From Rhodobacter sp. (GTDB taxonomy: Bacteria; Pseudomonadota; Alphaproteobacteria; Rhodobacterales; Rhodobacteraceae), in the NCBI GenBank assembly GCA_020637515.1, contig JACKKG010000001.1, forward strand, positions 186,001 through 250,000: a DNA stretch of 64,000 nucleotides, written 5' to 3'. The translations under genes were made by a program, and so were the position numbers. Below are positions 40,829 to 48,825 of the stretch, in pieces (the first letter of the stretch is position 1; each line of letters begins with the position of its first letter). The notes under the pieces were generated by a model. It was not told where the DNA came from and did not search any database. It saw only the letters and a program-made list of their open reading frames with translations.

Positions 40829-42619
40829 TCATACCACGATCACCGCCGCGCCGTCGCCGGCATAGAGCCGGTCCACCAGCCCCGCGCGCTGCGCCAGCAT
40901 CTTGCGGAAGTTGAGGTTGCCCTTGGCGGTAATCTCGCCATCGGCCATCGATGGCGGCGCGGTCAGGACCAGCGCGCGCCGGATCGCATGGGCCGACCCC
41001 TCGTTGGGCCCGGGTTTCAGGCGCGCCGCGATCTGCTGCGCCTGCGCCACCACCAGCGCGCCGTCGTCGTCGCGCGCCCCCTCGGCCAGCGCCGGGGTCG
41101 GCACGATCAGCACGCCGACTTCGGCCCGGTCGGCGCCGGTGATGACGACGTCCTGCGCCAACCCCTTGAGCCTGGCCAGCACCTCGAGCCTGAGCCCGGC
41201 CGCGCGCACCCAGGTGCCGGTGTTCAGCTTGAACTCCTCGGCGATGCGGCCGTCAAAGGTCAGACCCTTGTTCATGTCGCCGGGATCGACGAAACGCATC
41301 GCGTCGCCGGTGATGAAATACCCCTCGTCGTCAAAGGCCTCGGCGGTCTTTTCGGGGTCGTTCAGATAGCCCGGGGTGACGGTATCGCCCTTGACCCGAA
41401 CCTCGAACCGGTTCGCGTCATCGACCGGCACCAGCTTGATCGTCACCCCCGGCAACGCGACGCCGATGATGCCGGATTGATGCGTGAATTCATGTTGCAG
41501 CAGCGCGGCGGGGGCGGTTTCGGTCAGACCCCAGCTCGAATTGAACAGCGGCATGGCGCCGCGCACGTCGCGCGCCATGTCCTCGAGATCGGCCCAGATG
41601 TCCTGCGGCAAGGAAGCGCCGGCATAGAACAGCATGTCCAGATTGCCGAAATACTGCCGCCTGAGCGCGGGATCGGCCCGCAGCGCGTCCCGCAGCACGG
41701 CAAACCCCACCGGCACGTTGAAGGCGATCGTAGGCGACACCTGGCGCAGGTTCTCGATCGTGTGCACCGCCAGCGCGGGCGTCGGCTTGCCGTTGTCGAT
41801 ATACAGCGTGCCGCCGTTCGACAGCACCAGATTGAAGTTGTGCGACCCGCCGAAGACGTGGTTCCAGGGCAACCAGTCCAGCAGAACGGGCGGCTTTTCG
41901 GTCACGAAGGGCAAGGTCGCCCGCAATTGCGCCTGGTTGGTGCACATCATCCGCTGGGTGGTCAGCACGCCCTTGGGATGCGAGGTCGAGCCCGACGTCA
42001 GCAGGTATTTGGCCACCGTATCGGGCCCGACCGCCGCGTTCAGGCCCGAGACGTCGCCCCGCCCCTTCAGCAGGTCGGCAAAGGGCGTCGCGCCCGACCC
42101 CGCGCCGGTGCTCACCACCTTTTCCACGCCGTCGAATTCGGCCAGCGCCAGCGCCGCGCCATAACGCGACCCGTCGTCGGCAAAGACCATGCGCGGCCGG
42201 ATCATGCCGGCGATGCGTTGCAGAACCGGATGCGCGCCCGGAATCAGCGCGTATTGTTCGGCCACCGGCACCGTCGGCACGCCGATATACTGCGCCGCCA
42301 GCGTCAGCAGCGCGTGGTCCACGCCGTTGCCGCTGACGATCAGGATCGGGTCGCCCGCGCCCATGCCGCGATCCGCCAGCGCGGCGGCGATCGCCTGCAC
42401 CATGGGCAGCGCCTGCGCATAGGTGACCTCGCGCCAGCCCGGGCCCGCGCGTTCGGCCAGGAACAGGCGGTCCGGCGCGGCATCGGCCCATTGGTGCAAC
42501 CAGTCGGTCGAGCGGTGCGCGATCGGTCCCAGGGGGATCGCGCTGGTCAGCAGAATCGTGCCGTCCGCGCGATCCGTGCGCAGGGCCTCATGGGCGCGAT
42601 ACTTGGTCTGCGTCGTCAT
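40829..42619 (-). CDS. Feruloyl-CoA synthase-like AMP-forming ligase
   Basis: A 596-residue acyl-CoA synthetase closest in style to feruloyl/hydroxycinnamoyl-CoA synthases. The ATP motif is TSGSTSHPKGVLTTQRMM (about residues 187-204; Ser replaces the usual second Gly), and LDWLPWNHVFGGSHNF, NSSWGLTETAP, and FDGRIAEEFKLNTGTWV are the other adenylation motifs; the catalytic Lys is in ITAKGNLNFRKML near residue 565. It probably activates an aromatic acid taken up by the nearby TRAP system. ATG 42619 overlaps the marR 3' end by 32 bases; third gene of SDR - marR - ligase. Confidence 0.85.
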   Translation of the reverse strand: MTTQTKYRAHEALRTDRADGTILLTSAIPLGPIAHRSTDWLHQWADAAPDRLFLAERAGPGWREVTYAQALPMVQAIAAALADRGMGAGDPILIVSGNGVDHALLTLAAQYIGVPTVPVAEQYALIPGAHPVLQRIAGMIRPRMVFADDGSRYGAALALAEFDGVEKVVSTGAGSGATPFADLLKGRGDVSGLNAAVGPDTVAKYLLTSGSTSHPKGVLTTQRMMCTNQAQLRATLPFVTEKPPVLLDWLPWNHVFGGSHNFNLVLSNGGTLYIDNGKPTPALAVHTIENLRQVSPTIAFNVPVGFAVLRDALRADPALRRQYFGNLDMLFYAGASLPQDIWADLEDMARDVRGAMPLFNSSWGLTETAPAALLQHEFTHQSGIIGVALPGVTIKLVPVDDANRFEVRVKGDTVTPGYLNDPEKTAEAFDDEGYFITGDAMRFVDPGDMNKGLTFDGRIAEEFKLNTGTWVRAAGLRLEVLARLKGLAQDVVITGADRAEVGVLIVPTPALAEGARDDDGALVVAQAQQIAARLKPGPNEGSAHAIRRALVLTAPPSMADGEITAKGNLNFRKMLAQRAGLVDRLYAGDGAAVIVV

Positions 42620-43061
42620 CCGAACTCCTCCCGTTCGATTCGATGCGGTGCAAGGCGTCCAGCAGGGCCAGGCGTTCCTCGGGGCCCAGCCCGGCCGCCA
42701 TGCGGCTGTCATGCGCAGCCACGGCCGCGCTGGCGCGGTCGCAGACGCGCCGCCCCTTCAGCGTGACCCGCAGGTCATAGGCCCGGCGGTCGTCCTGGGC
42801 GCGGGTGCGGGTGATCCAGTCCGCACTCTCCAGTTCGTCGAGGATCAGCACCAGATTGGGGCGTTCGATCAGCAGGATGTCCGACAGGCGCGACTGGCGC
42901 ACACCCGGGGTGTCGCGGATCACCACCAGGACCGAATAGGTCATCATCCTGAGCCCATGAGGCGCCAGCGCCGCGTTCACATCCGTCTGGATCGCGGCAA
43001 AGGCGCGCTTCATGCCGTAGCCCAGGAACTGCCTGAGGGTGCGGTCGGGCCGCGCGCTCAT
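42588..43061 (-). CDS. MarR-family regulator
   Basis: A 157-residue winged-helix MarR protein. The DNA-binding part lies at about residues 50-110 (VRQSRLSDILLIERPNLVLI; wing with RTRAQDDRRAYDLRVTLKG), ending with the dimer helices. MarR regulators of this position control hydroxycinnamate or aromatic-acid genes and release DNA on binding the acid or its CoA ester. It is in one operon with the SDR (4 bases upstream) and the ligase (overlapping). The palindrome before the SDR (43864-43878) is its likely operator. Confidence 0.9.
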   Translation of the reverse strand: MSARPDRTLRQFLGYGMKRAFAAIQTDVNAALAPHGLRMMTYSVLVVIRDTPGVRQSRLSDILLIERPNLVLILDELESADWITRTRAQDDRRAYDLRVTLKGRRVCDRASAAVAAHDSRMAAGLGPEERLALLDALHRIESNGRSSDDDADQVSRP

Positions 43062-43065
43062 CGGT

Positions 43066-43830
43066 TCAGCGCGGCGGCAGGCGGGTCGCGCCATCCAGCC
43101 GGATCGTGGTGCCGTTGAGATAGGGGTTCTCGACGATCTGCGCGACCATCAGCCCGTATTCCGACGGCAGGCCCAGACGGTCGGGAAAGGGGATGTTGGC
43201 GACGATCTGCTGCGTCGTCTCGGGCGGCAGGCTTTCCATCATCGGCGTGTTGAAAAGACCGGGCGCGATGGCCATCACCCGCACACCCGAGCGCGCCAGT
43301 TCCCGCGCAGCCGGCAGACACATCGACGCGATGCCGCCCTTCGAGGCCGAATAGGCCGCTTGCCCCACCTGACCATCCTGCCACGCCGCCGAGGCGGTGT
43401 TGATGATGACCCCCCGTTCGCCGCCGGGCAGCGGGTCCATCGCCTGCATGCCGCGCGCGGCGTAGGACATGACGATGAAGGTGCCGATCAGGTTGACCCG
43501 GATCACCCGCTCATAAAGGTCGATGGACAGCTTGCCCTCGCGTCCGACGATCCGCGCCGCCACGCCGATACCGGCGCAGTTCACCGCAACCCGGGGCATC
43601 CCGCCCAGCCCGGCCACGATCCGCTCGAAAGCCGCCGCGACGCTGGCCTCGTCGCCGACATCGGCCTGCACTGCCAGCCCGCCGATCTCGGCCGCGACAG
43701 CCTCGGCGCGGGCGCCGTCATAGTCCAGCACCGCAACCCTGGCCCCGCGTTCGGCCAGCAGCCGCGCCGTGGCCGCACCCAGCCCGCTGCCGCCACCCGT
43801 CACCAGCGCAATCTGTCCGTCGATCTGCAT
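43066..43830 (-). CDS. SDR-family 3-hydroxyacyl-CoA dehydrogenase type 2-like
   Basis: A 254-residue short-chain dehydrogenase. Cofactor motif TGGGSGLGAATARLL (about residues 11-25), N-C-A-G-I near residue 88, and catalytic Ser in INTASAAWQ with Y-S-A-S-K (about 159-163). The sequence style, including AAWQDGQVGQAAYSASKGG and GLFNTPMM, is that of HSD10/3-hydroxyacyl-CoA dehydrogenase type II enzymes, suggesting oxidation of a hydroxyacyl-CoA in side-chain shortening. ATG 43830 follows GGAGGGGG. First gene of the SDR-marR-ligase operon. Confidence 0.9.
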   Translation of the reverse strand: MQIDGQIALVTGGGSGLGAATARLLAERGARVAVLDYDGARAEAVAAEIGGLAVQADVGDEASVAAAFERIVAGLGGMPRVAVNCAGIGVAARIVGREGKLSIDLYERVIRVNLIGTFIVMSYAARGMQAMDPLPGGERGVIINTASAAWQDGQVGQAAYSASKGGIASMCLPAARELARSGVRVMAIAPGLFNTPMMESLPPETTQQIVANIPFPDRLGLPSEYGLMVAQIVENPYLNGTTIRLDGATRLPPR

Positions 43831-43863
43831 GGAATTCCCCCTCCAACCGCGTGCCGAATATTG

Positions 43864-43878
43864 GTTATCCGTCATAAC
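43864..43878. promoter_or_regulatory. MarR-type operator before the SDR operon
   Basis: GTTAT (43864-43868), CCGTC, ATAAC (43874-43878): an AT-rich palindrome 34 bases upstream of the SDR start codon on the minus strand, in a GC-rich region. Size and symmetry fit a MarR site, and the regulator gene is in the same operon. No clear -35/-10 pair is visible. Confidence 0.5.
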
Positions 43879-43903
43879 TATGCCCCATCGGTCGGGCAAG
43901 AAG

Positions 43904-43925
43904 AAAGGGGGCCGAGGCCCCCTTT
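43904..43925 (-). terminator. Rho-independent terminator after dctM
   Basis: AAAGGGGGCC, two-base loop, GGCCCCCTTT: a perfect 10-bp stem. Read on the minus strand, it lies 19 bases after the dctM stop and is followed by TCTTCTT. It separates the TRAP operon from the SDR promoter. Confidence 0.85.
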
Positions 43926-43943
43926 CACAACCCGCGCCCGGCG

Positions 43944-45257
43944 TCAGGGTATCAGGAACAGCGTGATCGCCGGAAAGGCCACCAGGATCCCCACGCGGAT
44001 CATGTCGGACAGCACGAAGAACGACACCGCCTTGTAGGTCTCGGTCATCGGGGTGGATCGGTCCATGGCGTTGATGATGAACAGGTTCATGCCCACCGGC
44101 GGGGTTATCAACCCGGTCTCGACCACGATCAGCACCAGGATGCCGAACCAGATCGCGACGTGTTCGGACGACATGCCGAAATCCAGCGCCATCATCATCG
44201 GAAAGAAGATCGGCACGGTCAGCAGGATCATCGACAGGCTGTCCATGACGCAGCCCAACAGCAGATAGATCACCAGGATCACCACCAGCACCGCAACCGG
44301 GGACAGCCCCAGGTTCACCACCCATGCGGACAGGGTCTGCGGCACCTGCGTCAGCGCCAGGAAGCTGTTGTAGAACCCCGCGCCAAAGACGATGAAGAAG
44401 ATCATCGCCGTGGACCGCGCGGTCGAGGTGAAGCTTTCGAGCATGGTCTTGCGGTTGAGCCCGCGGTTGAACAGGGCGATCAGCCCGGTGCCCAGCGCGC
44501 CGACGGCCGAGCCTTCGGTCGGGGTGAAGATGCCGCCATAGATGCCGCCCACCACCGCCAGAAACACCAGCAGCACCGGCCAGATACCCAGCAGCAGGCG
44601 CATCCGTTCGCCCCACGGCACGCGCTCGGCCGTGCCGGCCCGGTCCGGGTAGAGACGGACATAGATCGAGATGACGATCATGTAGCCGATCGCCGCCAGC
44701 ACGCCCGGCGCAAAGGCCGCCAGGAACAGCTTGGCGATGTTCTGCTCGGCCAGGATCGCATAGATCACCAGCACGACCGAGGGCGGGATCAGGATGCCCA
44801 GCGTGCCACCCGCCGCCAGAAGCGCGGTGGACAGCCCGCCGCCATAGCCGAACTGCTTCAACTCGGGCAGGGCGACGCGGCCCATGGTCGCCGCCGTGGC
44901 CAGGGACGAGCCGCAGATCGCCCCGAACCCCGCGCACGAGGCGACGGCGGCGATGCCGACCCCGCCCCTGCGGTGGCCGACAAAGGCCTCGGCGGCCTTG
45001 AACAGCGACCGTGACATGCCGCCGATGGTGGCGAAATAGCCCATCAGCAGGAACATCGGCACCACCGCCAGCGATTCGCTGGCAAAGGTCGAATAGGCGG
45101 CGCTTTTCAGGCGCGCCATGGCCATGTTGGGGCTGCCGGTCACGACCCAGTAGCCGACATAGCCGGTCAGGAACATCGCCAGCCCGATCGGCATTCTGAG
45201 GAAGATCAGCAGCAGCAGCGCCGGGAACGAGACGATTCCGATTTCGAGGTTGGTCAA
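43944..45257 (-). CDS. dctM: TRAP transporter large permease DctM
   Basis: A 437-residue membrane protein with about 12 helices, the DctM subunit that carries substrate across the inner membrane using the sodium gradient. Conserved motifs: FRMPIGLAMFLTG-like N-terminus, SCAGFGAICGSSLATAATMG (about residues 101-120) and GTLGILIPPSVVLVIYAILA (about 149-168). The likely start is TTG 45257, within a TTGA overlap with the dctQ stop; no ATG/GTG is available before the conserved first helix. Followed by a strong terminator. Confidence 0.93.
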   Translation of the reverse strand: MTNLEIGIVSFPALLLLIFLRMPIGLAMFLTGYVGYWVVTGSPNMAMARLKSAAYSTFASESLAVVPMFLLMGYFATIGGMSRSLFKAAEAFVGHRRGGVGIAAVASCAGFGAICGSSLATAATMGRVALPELKQFGYGGGLSTALLAAGGTLGILIPPSVVLVIYAILAEQNIAKLFLAAFAPGVLAAIGYMIVISIYVRLYPDRAGTAERVPWGERMRLLLGIWPVLLVFLAVVGGIYGGIFTPTEGSAVGALGTGLIALFNRGLNRKTMLESFTSTARSTAMIFFIVFGAGFYNSFLALTQVPQTLSAWVVNLGLSPVAVLVVILVIYLLLGCVMDSLSMILLTVPIFFPMMMALDFGMSSEHVAIWFGILVLIVVETGLITPPVGMNLFIINAMDRSTPMTETYKAVSFFVLSDMIRVGILVAFPAITLFLIP

Positions 45258-45847
45258 TGCTCCGCTCCTTCGGTCACGACCAGGGCGCGGTCGGTCAGGG
45301 CCTCGACGGTGCGGACCGCCGCCATATAGACGCCGATCGCGGCGGTGATGACCGCCGGAATCAGGGCCAGCAGATAGTTCCACCACATCGGATATTGCAG
45401 CAGAAAGGTGGTCGAGCGTCGGCGGATATAGGTGCTCATGCCCTCGTAGAGCTGCACCGCGATCAGCACCAGCGCCAGGGCAAAGATGATCTCGATCACC
45501 ATCTGCAACCAGCGCCGCTTGCGGTCGCTGAGACCGGCGGTGAACACGTCCACCGTGGCGTGCCCGCCGGTGATCTGGCACCAGCCGATGAAACAGAAGA
45601 TCGAGATCGCCAGCCCGGCCGTCAGGAATTCATAATCGCCGAAGATGGGCCCGACCCCGATGCCGATCAACCAGTTCGCAAGGCCCGCCATGTTGGACTG
45701 CATCCAGTCCGAATGCAGGATCGTCGACGCCGTGCGCCCCAGGATCGACAGGCACAGCATGAGCACCAGAAGGGTCAGCAGAGCCCCCCCGACAACCGCC
45801 ATCCACCAGGCGATCCGGTAGAAAAATGCGTGAATGGTCTTGAACAT
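45254..45847 (-). CDS. dctQ: TRAP transporter small permease DctQ
   Basis: A 197-residue membrane protein with four helices and the DctQ pattern, including the loop QITGGHATVDVFTAGLSDRK, in which the G-x-H-x-x-x-D-x-F motif precedes the third helix. It scaffolds DctM in the inner membrane. ATG 45847; overlaps dctM by four bases; 138 bases downstream of dctP. Confidence 0.92.
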   Translation of the reverse strand: MFKTIHAFFYRIAWWMAVVGGALLTLLVLMLCLSILGRTASTILHSDWMQSNMAGLANWLIGIGVGPIFGDYEFLTAGLAISIFCFIGWCQITGGHATVDVFTAGLSDRKRRWLQMVIEIIFALALVLIAVQLYEGMSTYIRRRSTTFLLQYPMWWNYLLALIPAVITAAIGVYMAAVRTVEALTDRALVVTEGAEH

Positions 45848-45985
45848 CGTCCCGTTTCCGTTGCCGCGCGCGTAAGCCGCCCGTCTTGCCGATGCCTGGG
45901 CCCCGCGCCGCAGCCGGCCGGAACCGTGAGTGTAAGGGGCGCAGCCACCGGCCGCGCCCCTGCCTTGAACCGGGTTCCGTCGCCG

Positions 45986-47023
45986 TCAGTGCGCGGCTTC
46001 GTAATCCGCCATGAGCTGGCGCGCTTCGTCGATCAGCGCCTGGCCGTCGATGCCCCGGTCGGCCATGTCGGCGGTCCAGGTTTCATAGAGCGGCGCCACG
46101 ACATCGCGCCATTCCTGGGCGTCGGCTTCGGGAATGGTGATGATGTTGTTGCCCGCATCCACCGCGACCTGCCGCGCCGGGCCGTCGGCGTCGGCCTGCG
46201 TGCCGCCCGCGAAGATCGAGAATTCCAGACCCGAGTTGCGGTCGATGACTTCCTGCAGGTCGGCCGGCAGGTTGTCATAGGCGTCCTGGTTCATCGCGAA
46301 CGAGAAGGTCAGGGTATACAGGCCCGGCCCTTCGAATTCGGTGTGGTTGTGCACCAGTTCGGCGACGTGCAGCGAGGTGGTCACCTCCCACGGGATCGTG
46401 GTGCCGTCGATCACACCGCGTTGCAGCGATTCGGGGATCGCCGGAACCGGCAGGCCGATCGCCTCGGCGCCGACCAGGCCCAGCAGGTCGTTCACGCCGC
46501 GCGAACCGCCGCGGATCTTCATGCCTTGCAGGTCCGAGGGGTGCCGCACCGGCGTGCTGGTGTGGAAAATGCCCGGGCCGTGGACCCACATGCCCAGCAT
46601 GTGCACGCCGGCGAAATCTTCCTGCATGTGTTCCTGGTACATCTGCCACAGCGCCGACGAGGCGGCGCGCGCATCCGCCACGAAGAACGGCAGTTCGAAC
46701 ACCTCGGTCTGCGGGAAGCGGCCGGGGGTGTAGCCGTTCACCGTCCAGACGATGTCGGCCACGCCGTCCATCACCTGGTCCATCAGTTCCGGCGGCGTGC
46801 CGCCCAGCGCCATCGAGGCATAGCGTTCGACGCGGATACGCCCGCCCGAGTCACGCTCGACGTTGTCGGCCCACACGTCCAGCACGAGATGCGGCACGTT
46901 GGCCTGCGCGGGCAGGAACTGGTGCATCCGCAGGGTATATTCCTGCGCCTGCGCGGTTCCGGCCGTCACCGCCATCGCGGCCGCGGCCCCCATCAATCCC
47001 AGAACAGTTCTGCGCTTGGTCAT
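45986..47023 (-). CDS. dctP: TRAP transporter substrate-binding protein DctP
   Basis: A 345-residue periplasmic binding protein. Residues 1-26 are a signal peptide ending in GTAQAQ; the mature DctP domain shows the conserved Arg-bearing strand LQGMKIRGGSRGVNDLLGL (the Arg binds the carboxylate of the ligand) and VPAIPESLQRGVIDGT. The ligand is therefore an organic acid; with the adjacent aromatic-acid genes an aromatic or phenylpropanoid acid is likely (inference). A large inverted repeat lies 28 bases or more upstream. First gene of dctPQM. Confidence 0.93.
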   Translation of the reverse strand: MTKRRTVLGLMGAAAAMAVTAGTAQAQEYTLRMHQFLPAQANVPHLVLDVWADNVERDSGGRIRVERYASMALGGTPPELMDQVMDGVADIVWTVNGYTPGRFPQTEVFELPFFVADARAASSALWQMYQEHMQEDFAGVHMLGMWVHGPGIFHTSTPVRHPSDLQGMKIRGGSRGVNDLLGLVGAEAIGLPVPAIPESLQRGVIDGTTIPWEVTTSLHVAELVHNHTEFEGPGLYTLTFSFAMNQDAYDNLPADLQEVIDRNSGLEFSIFAGGTQADADGPARQVAVDAGNNIITIPEADAQEWRDVVAPLYETWTADMADRGIDGQALIDEARQLMADYEAAH

Positions 47024-47050
47024 CTGTTTCTCCTCCCAAAGACGCCAGCT

Positions 47051-47093
47051 GGCATTATGTTGCAAACAGTGGCATAGGCCGCAATATAATGCC
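47051..47093. promoter_or_regulatory. Inverted repeat upstream of dctP
   Basis: GGCATTATGTTGC (47051-47063) and GCAATATAATGCC (47081-47093) are inverted copies with one mismatch in 13, separated by 17 bases. Each arm is itself nearly palindromic (GCA-N6-TGC), and a further GGCAT starts at 47071. The arrangement suits two regulator dimers on one face of the DNA, controlling dctPQM. Confidence 0.65.
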
Positions 47094-47224
47094 AAGACAA
47101 TTTTCGCGGCCTGCCCGGACCTCTCGGTGGTCCGCCGTATTCGTTGCAGTCGCAAGCTTCCATGTGAAAACGATTCCTGCAAGCAAAATTTATCGACCGC
47201 TCGGTCACTTTTATCGCGCGGCGC

Positions 47225-47866
47225 TCATTCGGCATCCGGCTGGCGCGCGGGATGGGCGCGCTCAAAGGCCTCGAGCCCCTCGCAGGCAGCGACGATCTGG
47301 CGCAGGCGCGGCAGGCCCGAGGTATCGACCTTGAACCGCTGCGCCGAAAACATTTGCGGCACCAGGTAGACCTCGGCCATGCCCGGGGTGTCGCCAAAGG
47401 CAAAGCGCGTCGCCGGCCGCCGGGCCAGCAGCGCCTCGCAGGCGGCCAGCCCGTCGCCGATCCAGCGTTGGCACCAGGCTTCCTTGCCTTCCAGCCCCTG
47501 GCCGTAGTTCGCCTCGAGGTATTGCAACGTGCGCAGGTTTTGCAGCGGATGGATCTCGCAGGCGATGACGGCGCAAAAGGCGCGAACCGCGGCGCGCTCG
47601 AACAGGCCTTGTGGCAGCAGCGCGGGGGTCGGGTGCGCCTCGTCCAGCCATTCCAGGATCGCCGGCGATTGCGTCAGCACCTGCCCGTCCACTTCAAGCG
47701 TGGGCACCAGCGCCTGCGGGTTCAGCGCGCGATAGGCCGCGCTTTTCTGCTGGCCGCCGTCCCTGACCAGATGCACCGGCACAAAGTCATAGGCCAACCC
47801 CTTCAGATTGAAGGCAATCCGGCAGCGATAACTGCTGGAGCTGCGGAAATAGCCGTGAAAGCGCAT
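47225..47866 (-). CDS. Zeta-class GST: maleylacetoacetate/maleylpyruvate isomerase
   Basis: A 213-residue glutathione S-transferase zeta protein. The N-terminal thioredoxin fold has the zeta motif FRSSSSYRCRIAFNLKGL (S-S-C/S-x-x-R; about residues 7-24), and the C-terminal helical domain follows, with CEIHPLQNLRTLQYL. Zeta enzymes isomerise maleylacetoacetate or maleylpyruvate to the fumaryl form with glutathione. Next to a fumarylacetoacetase-family hydrolase this indicates a gentisate- or homogentisate-type branch; the ring-cleaving dioxygenase is not in the window. Confidence 0.9.
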   Translation of the reverse strand: MRFHGYFRSSSSYRCRIAFNLKGLAYDFVPVHLVRDGGQQKSAAYRALNPQALVPTLEVDGQVLTQSPAILEWLDEAHPTPALLPQGLFERAAVRAFCAVIACEIHPLQNLRTLQYLEANYGQGLEGKEAWCQRWIGDGLAACEALLARRPATRFAFGDTPGMAEVYLVPQMFSAQRFKVDTSGLPRLRQIVAACEGLEAFERAHPARQPDAE

Positions 47867-47942
47867 GAGACCCCCGTTTTCAACCCGCGTTCGCACCGCC
47901 CGGGCCCCGCCGCGGGCCCCGGGCCATCCGGCCGACGCGCCG

Positions 47943-48641
47943 TCAGTCCGCCGCGCCGATCGTCAGACGCACCGGCGCCAGCCCGTCGATACCGCCCTCC
48001 AGCACATCACCAGGATGCACCGCGCCGACGCCTTCGGGCGTGCCGGTCAGAATCACGTCGCCGGGGCCCAGGTGATAGAATTTCGACAGGTGCACCAGAA
48101 CATCGACGCAATCGTGGATCATCAGCGACAGATCGGACTGCTGGCGGATCTGGCCGTTGACCGACAGATGGATGCGCTGCGCGCCGACGGGGCCGAAATC
48201 GGCCGCTCGGGTCATCTCGGCCAGCACTGCGGCGCCTTCGAAATCCTTGCCCAGGTCCCAAGGCCGGCGCAGGTTCTTGGCCTGCCCCTGCAAATCGCGC
48301 CGGGTCATGTCCAGCGCGCAGCCATAGGCGAGAATCGCCGCCGACGCCTGCTGGCGCGAGGCGCGAAACAACGGCGCGCCCAGGGCAAAGGCCAGTTCCA
48401 TCTCGTGGTGATAGTCGTCGGTGCCCGGTGGATAGGGCAGCGTCACCCCGGACGGCACCAGATGCGCGGGCGACTTGGTAAAGTAAAAAGGGGCCTCGCG
48501 ATCGACCTCGACCCCCATTTCGGCGGCGTGGGCGGCATAGTTGCGACCGACGCAAAAAATCCGCGACACCGCATAAGCGGCGCTTTCGCCGCGCAGCGCG
48601 ATGGTCGGAACCGGCGGGACCGGAAACAGGAACCCGCTCAT
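47943..48641 (-). CDS. Fumarylacetoacetate hydrolase family (fumarylpyruvate hydrolase-like)
   Basis: A 232-residue FAH-superfamily enzyme, the size of fumarylpyruvate hydrolases rather than of the longer fumarylacetoacetases. Metal/active-site segments: FCVGRNYAAHAAEMG (about residues 27-41), DDYHHEMELAFALG (E-x-E metal ligands), RRDLQGQAKNLRRPWDLGKDFEGAA and GDVILTGTPEGVG. It would cleave fumarylpyruvate to fumarate and pyruvate. ATG 48641; 76 bases upstream of the GST gene on the same strand and divergent from the Liv binding protein gene. Confidence 0.88.
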   Translation of the reverse strand: MSGFLFPVPPVPTIALRGESAAYAVSRIFCVGRNYAAHAAEMGVEVDREAPFYFTKSPAHLVPSGVTLPYPPGTDDYHHEMELAFALGAPLFRASRQQASAAILAYGCALDMTRRDLQGQAKNLRRPWDLGKDFEGAAVLAEMTRAADFGPVGAQRIHLSVNGQIRQQSDLSLMIHDCVDVLVHLSKFYHLGPGDVILTGTPEGVGAVHPGDVLEGGIDGLAPVRLTIGAAD

Positions 48642-48749
48642 CGCACCAGCCCGGTGCCCGTGGAAATCCGCTGCATCTGCCCCTCCCTGTCCTGTCGTCC
48701 CGGTATGGCGCAGTCCGGGCCCGATGTCAGCCCCAAAGGCAATGCGGGC

Positions 48750-48808
48750 TTGACACAAGCCCCCTTCGCGGGCATCCATTCATGAAACATGACTCATCGT
48801 TCATGTTT
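48750..48808 (+). promoter_or_regulatory. livK promoter with TetR-type operator
   Basis: A perfect -35 TTGACA (48750-48755) is followed by a weak -10 region near 48773-48783. Overlapping and downstream lies the inverted repeat AAACATGA (48785-48792), 8 bases, TCATGTTT (48801-48808). The complement reads like the tetR operator at 60394 with the same 8-base spacing and the same TCATGTTTCA end. TetR bound here should block the start of the Liv operon. Confidence 0.68.
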
Positions 48809-48825
48809 GCGACTGGGAGGTTATC

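Noticed and set aside
45257..45581. N-terminal extension of DctM into dctQ, or a DctQM fusion
   Set aside because: The extra frame is antisense-like Arg-rich sequence over dctQ, whose own frame is intact; TTG at 45257 fits the conserved first helix.
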